This document shows positions 24,438-33,312 of a stretch of DNA of 46,122 bases, in pieces. The stretch lies in contig NZ_BMHP01000019.1 of NCBI RefSeq assembly GCF_014641075.1, forward strand, positions 1 to 46,122, given 5' to 3'. The stretch is from Paenibacillus nasutitermitis (GTDB taxonomy: Bacteria; Bacillota; Bacilli; Paenibacillales; Paenibacillaceae). A program made the translations under genes and the position numbers. Under the pieces are notes generated by a model. The model was not told where the DNA came from, did no database searches, and saw nothing but the letters and a program-made list of their open reading frames with translations. Position 1 is the stretch's first letter, and every line of letters starts with the position of its first letter.

Positions 24438-24594
24438 TGTTTCGTTTTTATGACAGAACATTCATTCAAATATGGGTTGAAAATCCGCTTTTGTCATTTC
24501 GTTTTTGGGTCTCCGAGGATATCTTTAAAGCGTGCCTTGCAGATGCAGACACATCGGCGACACATACACGAATTATCCAAGGAGGGCTTCAGAG

Positions 24595-26157
24595 ATGAGA
24601 AAGAAAAGCAGAACGTCGTTACTATTCGTGACAGGGGTTGTGCTCGTGCTTGCTATGATGGTAAGCGCATGTAGCGGCAACAATTCAACAAATCAGCCAA
24701 CAGGAGGTCAAGGTCAAACGGCAACAAGTAATCCAGAAAGTACTGAAACGACCGATACTGCAAAATTGGACCCGGTAGAATTGACGTGGTACTTTCCAAA
24801 TACAATTCAAAACATGAAGGATATTGAATTGGTTCAAGCTGAAATGAATAAAATTATTCAGGAAGAAATTAATGCAACCATCAAGTTGATGCCGCTAGAT
24901 TGGGGGGCATATGATCAGAAAATGAATGTTATGACTGGCGCTGGTGAAAAATTTGATCTGATGTTTACGGCGCCATGGAGTAATAATTACTTCCAGAATG
25001 TATCGAGGGAAGCGTTGTTGCCTCTCGATGAACTGCTTGATAAATATGCACCTACATTAAAAGAAACAGTACCGGCATCTGTATGGGATGCGACCAGAGT
25101 TAAGGGGAAAATATATGGGGCTATCAACTGGCAAATCGTCGCTATGCCGTACGGAACAGGCATAGAGAAAAAGTATGCTGAAAAGTACAATGTAAATCTG
25201 GATGAAATCGACAAGTACGAAGACTTTGAGCCGTACTTGGAAGCTTGGAATGAATCTTACCCGCCGCTAGTTTATCGAAAGGACGGTGCAGACCCCTTTA
25301 CCAGTCAGCCTCCTTATTTCCGTATGGATAGCATAGGAGAAGACTCCTCAGTTGGATGGATTAGTCTGGACGATACAAGTATGAAGGTCTTCAATCAATT
25401 TGAATCGACAGAATTCAAAAACTTTGTTGAACTGATGCATAAATGGTATAAAGCGGGCTATTTCCCTAAGGATGCAGCTTTACAGACTTCGGCCCAGGCT
25501 AATGCGAATATGAAAGCAGGACGAGGAGAGTTTATGGGGATAGGCTCTCCAATTAAACCAGGGGTTGAAGCTGAATCTAAAGCGGCGCTTAATCGGGATA
25601 TCGTCGTAAAACCGTTGAGTGAAGCAATTATTACGACCAATCGGGCAATTGCGACAATGACAGGAATTAGTGCGACTTCCGACAATCCTGAAAGGGCCAT
25701 GATGTTCCTTGAATTAATCAATTCCAATAAGGGGTTGTACAATTTACTCAGCAACGGAATTGAAGGGAAACATTATAAGATTGTATCGGATAATGTAATT
25801 GAGAAAGTTGTTGAGAATAATGGCTATAATCCAGGGACGGATTGGATGTTTGGGAATCAGTTCAATGCTTATTACACATCAAAAGAGATGGTTGGCGTTT
25901 GGGAACAAACAATCGAAATGAATAAAAATGCAGTAACGTCTCCGTTGCTTGGATTCAGTTTCGATCCGGAGCTGGTGAAGACAGAACTGGCTCAGTCAAA
26001 TGCGGTTTTTCAACAATATAAAGATGCTCTGTTAAGTGGTACAGCCGATCCGGAAAAAACTCTGCCCGAATTTTTGGACAAGTTAGAAAAGTCCGGGGCA
26101 AATAAGGTAATTGAGGAGAAGCAAAAGCAGATTGATGCTTGGAAAAACGCCAAATAG
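24595..26157 (+). CDS. Extracellular sugar-binding lipoprotein, LipO-like
   Basis: This is a solute-binding protein of 520 residues from ATG 24595, set by AAGGAGGG (24579-24586). An upstream in-frame ATG lacks a site. The lipoprotein signal peptide RKKSRTSLLFVTGVVLVLAM ends in the lipobox MVSAC, so the mature N-terminal Cys is lipidated and the protein faces outward. The family body includes VELTWYFPNTIQNMKDIELV near the start and DKLEKSGANKVIEEKQKQID at the end, as in LipO/YtcQ. It delivers oligosaccharide to the two permeases upstream. A hairpin at 26178 follows. The sugar cannot be read from the sequence. Confidence 0.93.
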   Translation: MRKKSRTSLLFVTGVVLVLAMMVSACSGNNSTNQPTGGQGQTATSNPESTETTDTAKLDPVELTWYFPNTIQNMKDIELVQAEMNKIIQEEINATIKLMPLDWGAYDQKMNVMTGAGEKFDLMFTAPWSNNYFQNVSREALLPLDELLDKYAPTLKETVPASVWDATRVKGKIYGAINWQIVAMPYGTGIEKKYAEKYNVNLDEIDKYEDFEPYLEAWNESYPPLVYRKDGADPFTSQPPYFRMDSIGEDSSVGWISLDDTSMKVFNQFESTEFKNFVELMHKWYKAGYFPKDAALQTSAQANANMKAGRGEFMGIGSPIKPGVEAESKAALNRDIVVKPLSEAIITTNRAIATMTGISATSDNPERAMMFLELINSNKGLYNLLSNGIEGKHYKIVSDNVIEKVVENNGYNPGTDWMFGNQFNAYYTSKEMVGVWEQTIEMNKNAVTSPLLGFSFDPELVKTELAQSNAVFQQYKDALLSGTADPEKTLPEFLDKLEKSGANKVIEEKQKQIDAWKNAK

Positions 26158-26177
26158 CAAGAGGCAATTTTCTTAAT

Positions 26178-26219
26178 ATAGCAACACCTTCACTAGCGAG
26201 ATGGTGGGGGTGTTGCTAT
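26178..26219 (+). terminator. Hairpin at the end of the importer operon
   Basis: ATAGCAACACC and GGTGTTGCTAT pair over 11 bp, 20 bp after the lipoprotein stop. An A-run rather than a T-run follows on the plus strand, so termination is likely weak or works mainly in the opposite direction. Confidence 0.5.
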
Positions 26220-26293
26220 TAAAAAACACATTATTCACATGTTTTTAGTTGTAATTATGTTTTGTATATAACGAGAGATGCGGTGAAAATTGA

Positions 26294-26413
26294 GCGCTTC
26301 AAGCTATTGGCTATGAAGGATACTTGACGATTGAACGTGAAGTTGGCGAACCGGAAGAGGATATCCGCAAGGCTGTGCAGTTTATTAAGGCTTATCCGGG
26401 ACAACAGGCTTGA
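26294..26413 (+). pseudogene. C-terminal fragment of a sugar phosphate isomerase/epimerase
   Basis: The 40-codon remnant reads ALQAIGYEGYLTIEREVGEP, then EEDIRKAVQFIKAYPGQQA, and stops at 26413. It is the closing part of xylose-isomerase-like TIM barrels (GY-GYLTIERE is the family signature). The rest of the gene is gone. Such epimerases are usual in sugar loci, so a deletion inside the locus is likely. Confidence 0.65.
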
Positions 26414-26449
26414 TCAGGTATGTATAATTCGAGAACAGGGGGAATTATA

Positions 26450-29400
26450 ATGCGATATTCAATGATGTCCAAAGGACTTTCCGCGTTTCTTTGTATTACG
26501 CTGCTTTCATTCTTAGCGGATGCATTTGTACCGCGGCAGACAGCCTCTGCTTCCGCGTCCATTCAAATCTTTGCATCTCCGCAAGGCGGAGGGTCAGGCT
26601 CCACGCCTGAAGATCCGCTAACGCTGCTGGAAGCTCGTGATGCTGCTAGATTACTAATTGCAAATATGAGCAGCGATATCGAGATTAAACTTCGAGGCGG
26701 TACCTATTCGCTGTCCGACACGTTTGAGTTGAGTCACGCCGATTCGGGTAAAAACGGGTACATTGTGAGTTATAGCGCTTACGAGAATGAAGTGCCAGTA
26801 ATTAGCGGTGGTACAAAAGTTGACGGTTGGCAGCTTTACAATACTGAATTGAATATCTATCGTGCTCCTGTAAACTCCGACTTGAATACGCGGCAATTAT
26901 ATGTAAATGGGCAGCGGGCAGTACGGGCCAAAGGTGGCGAATTGCCGGGAAGCATAAAAACGGCGATCGGACATACGACAACGGATTTGTCTATGCAGAA
27001 TTGGAGAAACATTGACCAAATCGAATTTGTGTACCGCAGCAACTGGATTGAAAGCCGCTGTACGCTTGATTCCATTGACGGAAACAGTATCACGATGAAG
27101 TCAACCTGCTGGACTCATTTGAATGCTGGTCAAGGAAACCCGGTCTGGATTGAAAATGCATATGAGCTACTGGATGATTCCGGTGAATGGTACCTGGATC
27201 CGGCTAATAATTATATATATTATATACCGAAACCTGGTGAAGATCTGGAGACGGCTGACGTCGTTGTTCCAGTGCTGGAAACGTTGGTCAGTGGCGTAGG
27301 AACACTGGACAACCCCATTGAAAACATCATTTTTGAAGGTCTGACTTTTTCCTATGCCACCTGGCTAAAACCAAGTGGGCCATACGGATTTCGCGAAATC
27401 CAAGGCAATTTTTATACACCAGATCAATGGGACGGTCAGAGACCAACCGGCTCCAATGATGTAAAAATAGACGCCGCTGTAACGTTGAGTGCAGCTAAAT
27501 CCGTACAGTTTAAACGAAACAAATTTACTCATCTTGGGGCTGCAGCTTTAAACATCGATAAAGGTAGTCAAAATAACCTTATTGAAGGGAACATATTTCG
27601 AGATATTTCGGGCAACGGATTAATGATTGGCGGGGTTGAAGACGAGGATCATCATCCTTCAGATGTCAGAAGAGTCGTGAAAAACAACGATATTATCAAT
27701 AATGTTGTGACAGACATTGGCACGGAATTTCATGGAGCTGTTGGAATCTGGGCTGGTTATGTCGAGAATACGACAATAGCTAACAATACATTGTTTGATC
27801 TCCCATATTCGGGGATTTCAATTGGTTGGGGTTGGGGATCTGTTGATCGCGACTTGAACAATCCTTCTACCAGCAAGGATAATAAAGTGTTAAACAATCA
27901 TGTGCATCATTTTATGCAGGAAATGAATGATGGCGGAGGAATCTATTCTCTCGGGGCGCAAAGGGATATGCTTATTAAGGGGAATGTGGTTCATCATCAA
28001 CGAAATGACTTTGGGGCTTATTATCTGGATGACGGAAGCAGATATGTTACGATGGAGGACAATATTGCATTTAGCAACAAACGCAACCTGCTAGCCAAGG
28101 GAAGCGATCATACCATAAAGAACAATTACTGGGACTCTGCCTCCAATAACATGTATCAATTCAGCAACAGTATTTTGCAGAATAACCAGGTCATCCCGCC
28201 CGGCGCTTACCCACTGTCCATTGTCAATCAAGCAGGGATAACACCACAATATCTCGAATTGCTGCAATTAGAGCACAGCGGTAATTTAGCAGCCAATAAG
28301 AACGCTTATGTCATGAATTCTCTAGGTGAAGTTGTTGGAGAGTTTACGGATGGAGGGGCAGGCCTTGCAGTTGATAGCAATTTGACCACCTATCTCTTGC
28401 CAGCAGCGTTAAGTGATTCGTGGTCACTAATGGTTGATATCGGCTATATTATGTCTATTGATGCGATTGTTGTTACTTTCCCGGAAGGGAAAGCGCCAGC
28501 AACATATAAGGTTGAGACGACCGGAGATGGTTCTCAATGGGAATCGGTAGCAATGAATGCTTCGGGTAGTAGTGGAAGAAATATCATTCCACTGGATGGG
28601 AAAGAAATACGGAACATTAAAGTGACTTCTCTAACAGGCGAAATGGCAGTTGCGGAGATTGAAGCGTATTACTCGGGCGAAGCTGTTCCATTATACCCTG
28701 GATTTATGCTTACAATAGCTGATCAGCAAAATGTTTATGACAGTTCTTCGCTGCACGTAACGGCAGATGAAGAAACGATTACGGGGATTAGCGAAGGTAC
28801 GGCAATTTTAACTGAACGGGGCGGAGCCGGACGGCAGTTTAAAGTAGCTGTCAGCAACTTTACGGATGTTTCACTTATTGCCGAATCAACTAACATTGCA
28901 GCAGGCAGAAGCGTCCAGGTTTTTCTTGCAGGAAGATCAGATGATGGAGTTGTTGTGCCTTTTTCCATAGCGGGTATCTCTTTCATGTCCAACGATTTGG
29001 AGAAGCTGATTGTGGATGCAACGGGCAAAGTGACGGGAGTTAGTGCGGGTAATGCTGGGATTGAAGCAGTTTCCAATCAAAGCGGATCACCAATTGAACG
29101 ACAGCTTGTGTTTAACATATACACAGAACTATTGAATCAAGTGGATGGTAGCTTGTCAAAAAAATATTTGCACCCAGGCGAATCTGCTGATTTGACTTAC
29201 AAAGCGTGGTTTACTTCCGGTTCTGAGGTTGATCCTTCATCTGTTGATTCTGTGACTTATGCAAGTGCAGACGGATTGGTGGCTACAGTGGATGATCATG
29301 GCGAAGTTGTCGCAATTGGAGAAGGTCAAACGGCTATTACGCTTACCATTGAGGTGGATGGACAACAAAAGTCTGTTGAAGTACCAGTAAGCGTATTCCC

Positions 29401-32400
29401 TTCCGGATGGCATTATGCCAATGTGAATGAGGCATCGGGGCAAGCGGTATATGAAAATGGAAACTGGAACGTTAGCGCTCGCGGAAGCGACATTTACGGC
29501 GCGGCGGACCAATTTGGATTTGTATATCGGGAAGTGAATATGGATGATTATCCATTGGGTTTCTCCATTACGACTTCTGTATCCTCCATTGAGGAAATAT
29601 CAGGAACAACAATGACGGGATTAATGTTCAGGCAGTCACTGGCGCCTGGATCTCCAAATGTTAATTATCGCGTGTATGCCAGTGGGGGGGCTTTGTATAA
29701 GTCAGTCCCGTTTACGTACAGAAGTCAGCTCGATCAGGCGACGGATTATTTTATGACTCCTGATGTTACGTTACCTGCTAAAATCCGATTGACGTATCGG
29801 GATAACAAGGTGCTGGCACATTACTGGGAGGAAGAAAGCACAGAGTGGAAGCCAGCTGGCAGTATTCCGATCGATTTGGGTGAAGAGTTGCTTGTAGGTG
29901 TCGCACATACTTCTCACGACCCTGATAGGTATTCCACTACTGAATTTTCCGATATTGATGCTGGAGTTGCAAAGGATCTACCACTCATTGTACAAGCATT
30001 ATCAGATGTAGTTCCGGTGGGCGGAACGTTATCATTGACAACTACAGGACAAACACCAGAAGAAGAATTACTTTTCTCTTCGAGCGATACTTCAATAGCC
30101 GTCGTTGATGAGAATGGGGTAGTGACCGGAGTTAAGAAAGGCAAAGTAACGATTACAGTCCAGACGTTAGTGGCTGGTACTGAACCGGGGGAGAGCAGGG
30201 AAGCGGTTTTTGATCTTATTGTATATGTTAGTCCAGAAGATTTGATTACAACGAATATCGCCTTGCATAAGCAAGCCGCCGCGTTTTATTCCGATCTGCG
30301 CCAGCCTACGGGAACACATCATCCTGTTATGCAAGGGGTAGACGGCAATTTGAATACAGAGGTAGCGGCCAGCGGAACGTATGATTGGGCCTATCGAGTT
30401 GATTTGGGAAGAAGTGAGTTTGTTACCGGGCTGGGAGTAACGTTCACTCCCCAATTTTATGCGACGGAATTTGAATTCCTTACTTCAATGGATGGAGTAA
30501 GTTGGGAACTAACAGAAAGCTTTACAGGAACAGAAGGTGGCATAAAGTACACAACGAATCTTGTGTCTGGAAAAATGATTCGATATGCCGCAATTAGAGC
30601 CATTAAACCGAATAGTGACAGCCAACCGGGAGAGTTAATGAGTATAGCTGAATTCGAGGTATATGCAAATTCACTCGCAACGGAAACACTAAGCTTGAAT
30701 AAGGCTTCTCTATTGCTTGGAACGGGTGAAAGTGCAGTTCTGGCTGCAACAGTTATCCCCTCAACAATGAATGTAACTTGGCATACAAGCGATCAATCTG
30801 TTGCTTCAGTGGATAACGGTAATGTTATCGCACACAATCCAGGCTCTGCAATTATTACGGCTATGACGAATTCAGGGCTTATTGCTCAAAGCATTGTTAC
30901 AGTCAGGGAAATGTCCAACATCGCGATTGGCAAGATGTCCCGCGCAACACAACCGGATATGCAAACCGATGTAGCAACATGGCATCCGTTAGTTAATGGA
31001 AATGACGGGGATGTAAGTACGGAAGTTGCGGCTAACGGATCTTATAAATGGGCGTATCTGATTGATTTGAGCGCAGAACAAGAGATTGCCGGTATTGGCG
31101 TTATCTTTAGACCCAGTTTTTATGCGACCGATTTTGAACTCCTGACTTCTATGGATGGCGTGAACTGGGAAACCGAAGAAGTTTTTTCAGCCGCTTTGGG
31201 TGATGTAAAATATAAAACGCATTTTGATGCCGGAAAGACTGCTCGGTATGCCGCAGTGCGGGCGATTAAACCGGATGGATCGGGGCAGCCTGGCGAATTA
31301 ATGAGCATTGCAGAATTTGAAGTATATCAAGCTCTTCCATTTGCTGTTGTGGACTCCACGTCACCGGAAGTTACACTTACGGCAACCGCTGAATTATACA
31401 TTAACCATCCGTTTCAGGTTAACGTACAATTCAATGAAGATGTAATCGGTTTTAACCCAAGTAAAACTGAAGTAGATAATGGAACGCTAAGCGAATTTAA
31501 AGCGTTGGATGCACGGAACTATCTAATCATGATTAGCCCTGCTTCCGACGGAGAAGTAAGGGTGAGTGTTCCTGCGGGAGCGGCAGTGGATGCAGCAGGC
31601 AACGGAAATACGGCTTCAGTGCCATTTGCTCGAGTATACGATGGAACAGCGCCAACGATTAGTTTAAGTACATCTGCAAGTGAATCAATAAACGCGCCGT
31701 TTCAGGTGACGGCAACATTTAACGAGGAAGTAACGGGCTTTGATATTACGGAATTGGAAGTAACAAATGGAACAGCTAGCGACTTTCAATCCGTGAGCGG
31801 TACGATCTATACATTCATAATAACACCGATCACCGATGGACTAGTAACGGTGGGCGTTGATGAAGGGGCTGCAACTGATGCAGCGGGTAATGGCAATAGT
31901 GCTGCGTTGTTGCTTAATCGAACATACCAATCGAACACTCCATCAACTAGTGAGCCTAATCCTACTGATCCCAATAATAGTGTAAGTCAAGAAGAGGAAT
32001 CGGATAACGAGCGGGAATCAATTGGCATTATTCTGAACGGATTACAGGTTCACGTGGATGCAAGGAAACAAGAAATCCGGGATGGTCATACGATGGTGCG
32101 ATTACGATTGACATCAGACCAGATACTGGGACTGTTTGGTACTTCAAAGAAGGCAATTATTGAAACATCAGGAATTGGGGATGTAATTGTCTTTGAATTG
32201 TCGGCAGATGATCTTCGCGAGGCGAATGAGATTTATCCTAATAGCAGCTTGCGTGTAGTTGTGGATGGGAATGGTGTAGTACTGCCGTTGCAGGCAGTAA
32301 CTTTGGTTCCAAAAGAAGCGATTGTGACAGTGGCAATAGGTCAGGTTCAGACGGAGGAAAGCGACAGTATCGGCGATGTGATTAACAATGCAGGCGCGAA

Positions 32401-33211
32401 AGCAGTGATGGAGTTTCCGGTCATGTACAAGATTGAGGTGGACGTGAAAAATGAAAAGAATTTGCAAGATATGTATCGAGAACAAACGATAGTTCTACCT
32501 AAATCGGTTGACCCTAATGAAGTAACAACGTTGTGGTTTGACGAAAACGATCAGCCTCATTTTGTTCCATCAACCCTATCGGAGGATGGACGAACAGTAA
32601 CGATGCAGGCTCGGAATAACGGAATATATATGATTGTTCAGTCAAAACGAACGTTTCAAGATATAGCGCAACATTGGGCGAGGACAGAAATTGAGGTGAT
32701 GGCAAACAAGTGGATTATTCAGGGGCGTCAAACAGGTATATTCGCTCCTGAAGATAAGGTGACACGAGCTGAGTTTGCTGCGTTGCTGATACGTGCCCTT
32801 GGCCTGGCAGAGAAAGCTTTAGAACAACGATTTTTGGATGTATCGGCGACCGACTGGAATGCTGGAGTCATAAATGCGGCAAGTGAAGCAGGTCTTATTA
32901 CGGGCTATGAAGACGGACGCTTCAGGCCAGAAGAGTTTGTATCCCGTGAACAAATGGCCGTGATGTTATCCAGAGCCTTGTCATTCGCAAAGTTGCAGGA
33001 GTATGAGACCGTCCTGACAGGGCACACAGCGTTTCTCGATGAACAACAGATCGCTGACTGGGCGAAGGAAGCAGTATCGCTTCTTGTCGGGTTGGGTATA
33101 TTGCGGGGCACGAGCGAATCCGAGTTTGCACCTCAAACAGAGGTTACTCGTGCCCAGGGTGCGGTTGTCATCAAGCGACTGTTGCAAAATCTTGATTTTA
33201 TTAATGACTAA
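26450..33211 (+). CDS. Giant S-layer-anchored beta-helix protein (GH141-like) with discoidin and Ig domains
   Basis: This secreted protein has 2253 residues from ATG 26450 (AGGGGGAAT upstream). The signal peptide ends near TASASA. Domains in order: right-handed beta-helix of the GH141/pectate-lyase type (about 37-607; IQIFASPQGGGSGSTPEDPL opening); F5/8 type C discoidin (about 615-741); Ig-like/Big_2 (747-984); concanavalin-like (985-1171); Big_2 (1177-1262); discoidin (1269-1406); Big_2 (1411-1486); discoidin (1490-1627); two bacterial Ig repeats ending in AAGNGN (1636-1827); an acidic linker; an unassigned domain; and three SLH repeats (2069-2247) that bind cell-wall polymer. Discoidins 2 and 3 are clear duplicates. 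It is probably a wall-bound enzyme acting on a plant glycan. The catalytic class is inferred only. Confidence 0.88.
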   Translation: MRYSMMSKGLSAFLCITLLSFLADAFVPRQTASASASIQIFASPQGGGSGSTPEDPLTLLEARDAARLLIANMSSDIEIKLRGGTYSLSDTFELSHADSGKNGYIVSYSAYENEVPVISGGTKVDGWQLYNTELNIYRAPVNSDLNTRQLYVNGQRAVRAKGGELPGSIKTAIGHTTTDLSMQNWRNIDQIEFVYRSNWIESRCTLDSIDGNSITMKSTCWTHLNAGQGNPVWIENAYELLDDSGEWYLDPANNYIYYIPKPGEDLETADVVVPVLETLVSGVGTLDNPIENIIFEGLTFSYATWLKPSGPYGFREIQGNFYTPDQWDGQRPTGSNDVKIDAAVTLSAAKSVQFKRNKFTHLGAAALNIDKGSQNNLIEGNIFRDISGNGLMIGGVEDEDHHPSDVRRVVKNNDIINNVVTDIGTEFHGAVGIWAGYVENTTIANNTLFDLPYSGISIGWGWGSVDRDLNNPSTSKDNKVLNNHVHHFMQEMNDGGGIYSLGAQRDMLIKGNVVHHQRNDFGAYYLDDGSRYVTMEDNIAFSNKRNLLAKGSDHTIKNNYWDSASNNMYQFSNSILQNNQVIPPGAYPLSIVNQAGITPQYLELLQLEHSGNLAANKNAYVMNSLGEVVGEFTDGGAGLAVDSNLTTYLLPAALSDSWSLMVDIGYIMSIDAIVVTFPEGKAPATYKVETTGDGSQWESVAMNASGSSGRNIIPLDGKEIRNIKVTSLTGEMAVAEIEAYYSGEAVPLYPGFMLTIADQQNVYDSSSLHVTADEETITGISEGTAILTERGGAGRQFKVAVSNFTDVSLIAESTNIAAGRSVQVFLAGRSDDGVVVPFSIAGISFMSNDLEKLIVDATGKVTGVSAGNAGIEAVSNQSGSPIERQLVFNIYTELLNQVDGSLSKKYLHPGESADLTYKAWFTSGSEVDPSSVDSVTYASADGLVATVDDHGEVVAIGEGQTAITLTIEVDGQQKSVEVPVSVFPSGWHYANVNEASGQAVYENGNWNVSARGSDIYGAADQFGFVYREVNMDDYPLGFSITTSVSSIEEISGTTMTGLMFRQSLAPGSPNVNYRVYASGGALYKSVPFTYRSQLDQATDYFMTPDVTLPAKIRLTYRDNKVLAHYWEEESTEWKPAGSIPIDLGEELLVGVAHTSHDPDRYSTTEFSDIDAGVAKDLPLIVQALSDVVPVGGTLSLTTTGQTPEEELLFSSSDTSIAVVDENGVVTGVKKGKVTITVQTLVAGTEPGESREAVFDLIVYVSPEDLITTNIALHKQAAAFYSDLRQPTGTHHPVMQGVDGNLNTEVAASGTYDWAYRVDLGRSEFVTGLGVTFTPQFYATEFEFLTSMDGVSWELTESFTGTEGGIKYTTNLVSGKMIRYAAIRAIKPNSDSQPGELMSIAEFEVYANSLATETLSLNKASLLLGTGESAVLAATVIPSTMNVTWHTSDQSVASVDNGNVIAHNPGSAIITAMTNSGLIAQSIVTVREMSNIAIGKMSRATQPDMQTDVATWHPLVNGNDGDVSTEVAANGSYKWAYLIDLSAEQEIAGIGVIFRPSFYATDFELLTSMDGVNWETEEVFSAALGDVKYKTHFDAGKTARYAAVRAIKPDGSGQPGELMSIAEFEVYQALPFAVVDSTSPEVTLTATAELYINHPFQVNVQFNEDVIGFNPSKTEVDNGTLSEFKALDARNYLIMISPASDGEVRVSVPAGAAVDAAGNGNTASVPFARVYDGTAPTISLSTSASESINAPFQVTATFNEEVTGFDITELEVTNGTASDFQSVSGTIYTFIITPITDGLVTVGVDEGAATDAAGNGNSAALLLNRTYQSNTPSTSEPNPTDPNNSVSQEEESDNERESIGIILNGLQVHVDARKQEIRDGHTMVRLRLTSDQILGLFGTSKKAIIETSGIGDVIVFELSADDLREANEIYPNSSLRVVVDGNGVVLPLQAVTLVPKEAIVTVAIGQVQTEESDSIGDVINNAGAKAVMEFPVMYKIEVDVKNEKNLQDMYREQTIVLPKSVDPNEVTTLWFDENDQPHFVPSTLSEDGRTVTMQARNNGIYMIVQSKRTFQDIAQHWARTEIEVMANKWIIQGRQTGIFAPEDKVTRAEFAALLIRALGLAEKALEQRFLDVSATDWNAGVINAASEAGLITGYEDGRFRPEEFVSREQMAVMLSRALSFAKLQEYETVLTGHTAFLDEQQIADWAKEAVSLLVGLGILRGTSESEFAPQTEVTRAQGAVVIKRLLQNLDFIND

Positions 33212-33233
33212 ATAGATTTTTAGGTAGGGTAGT

Positions 33234-33269
33234 GGGCGCCGCAGATGGATGAACGGTCTGTTGGCGCCC
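33234..33269 (+). terminator. Intercistronic hairpin
   Basis: GGGCGCC and GGCGCCC pair around 22 nt, 22 bp after the SLH protein stop. There is no T-run, so it may attenuate or protect the transcript rather than end it. Confidence 0.4.
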
Positions 33270-33312
33270 CACCTGTCGTAATTAGATCATATGTAATGAG
33301 AGGTGTACAGAA

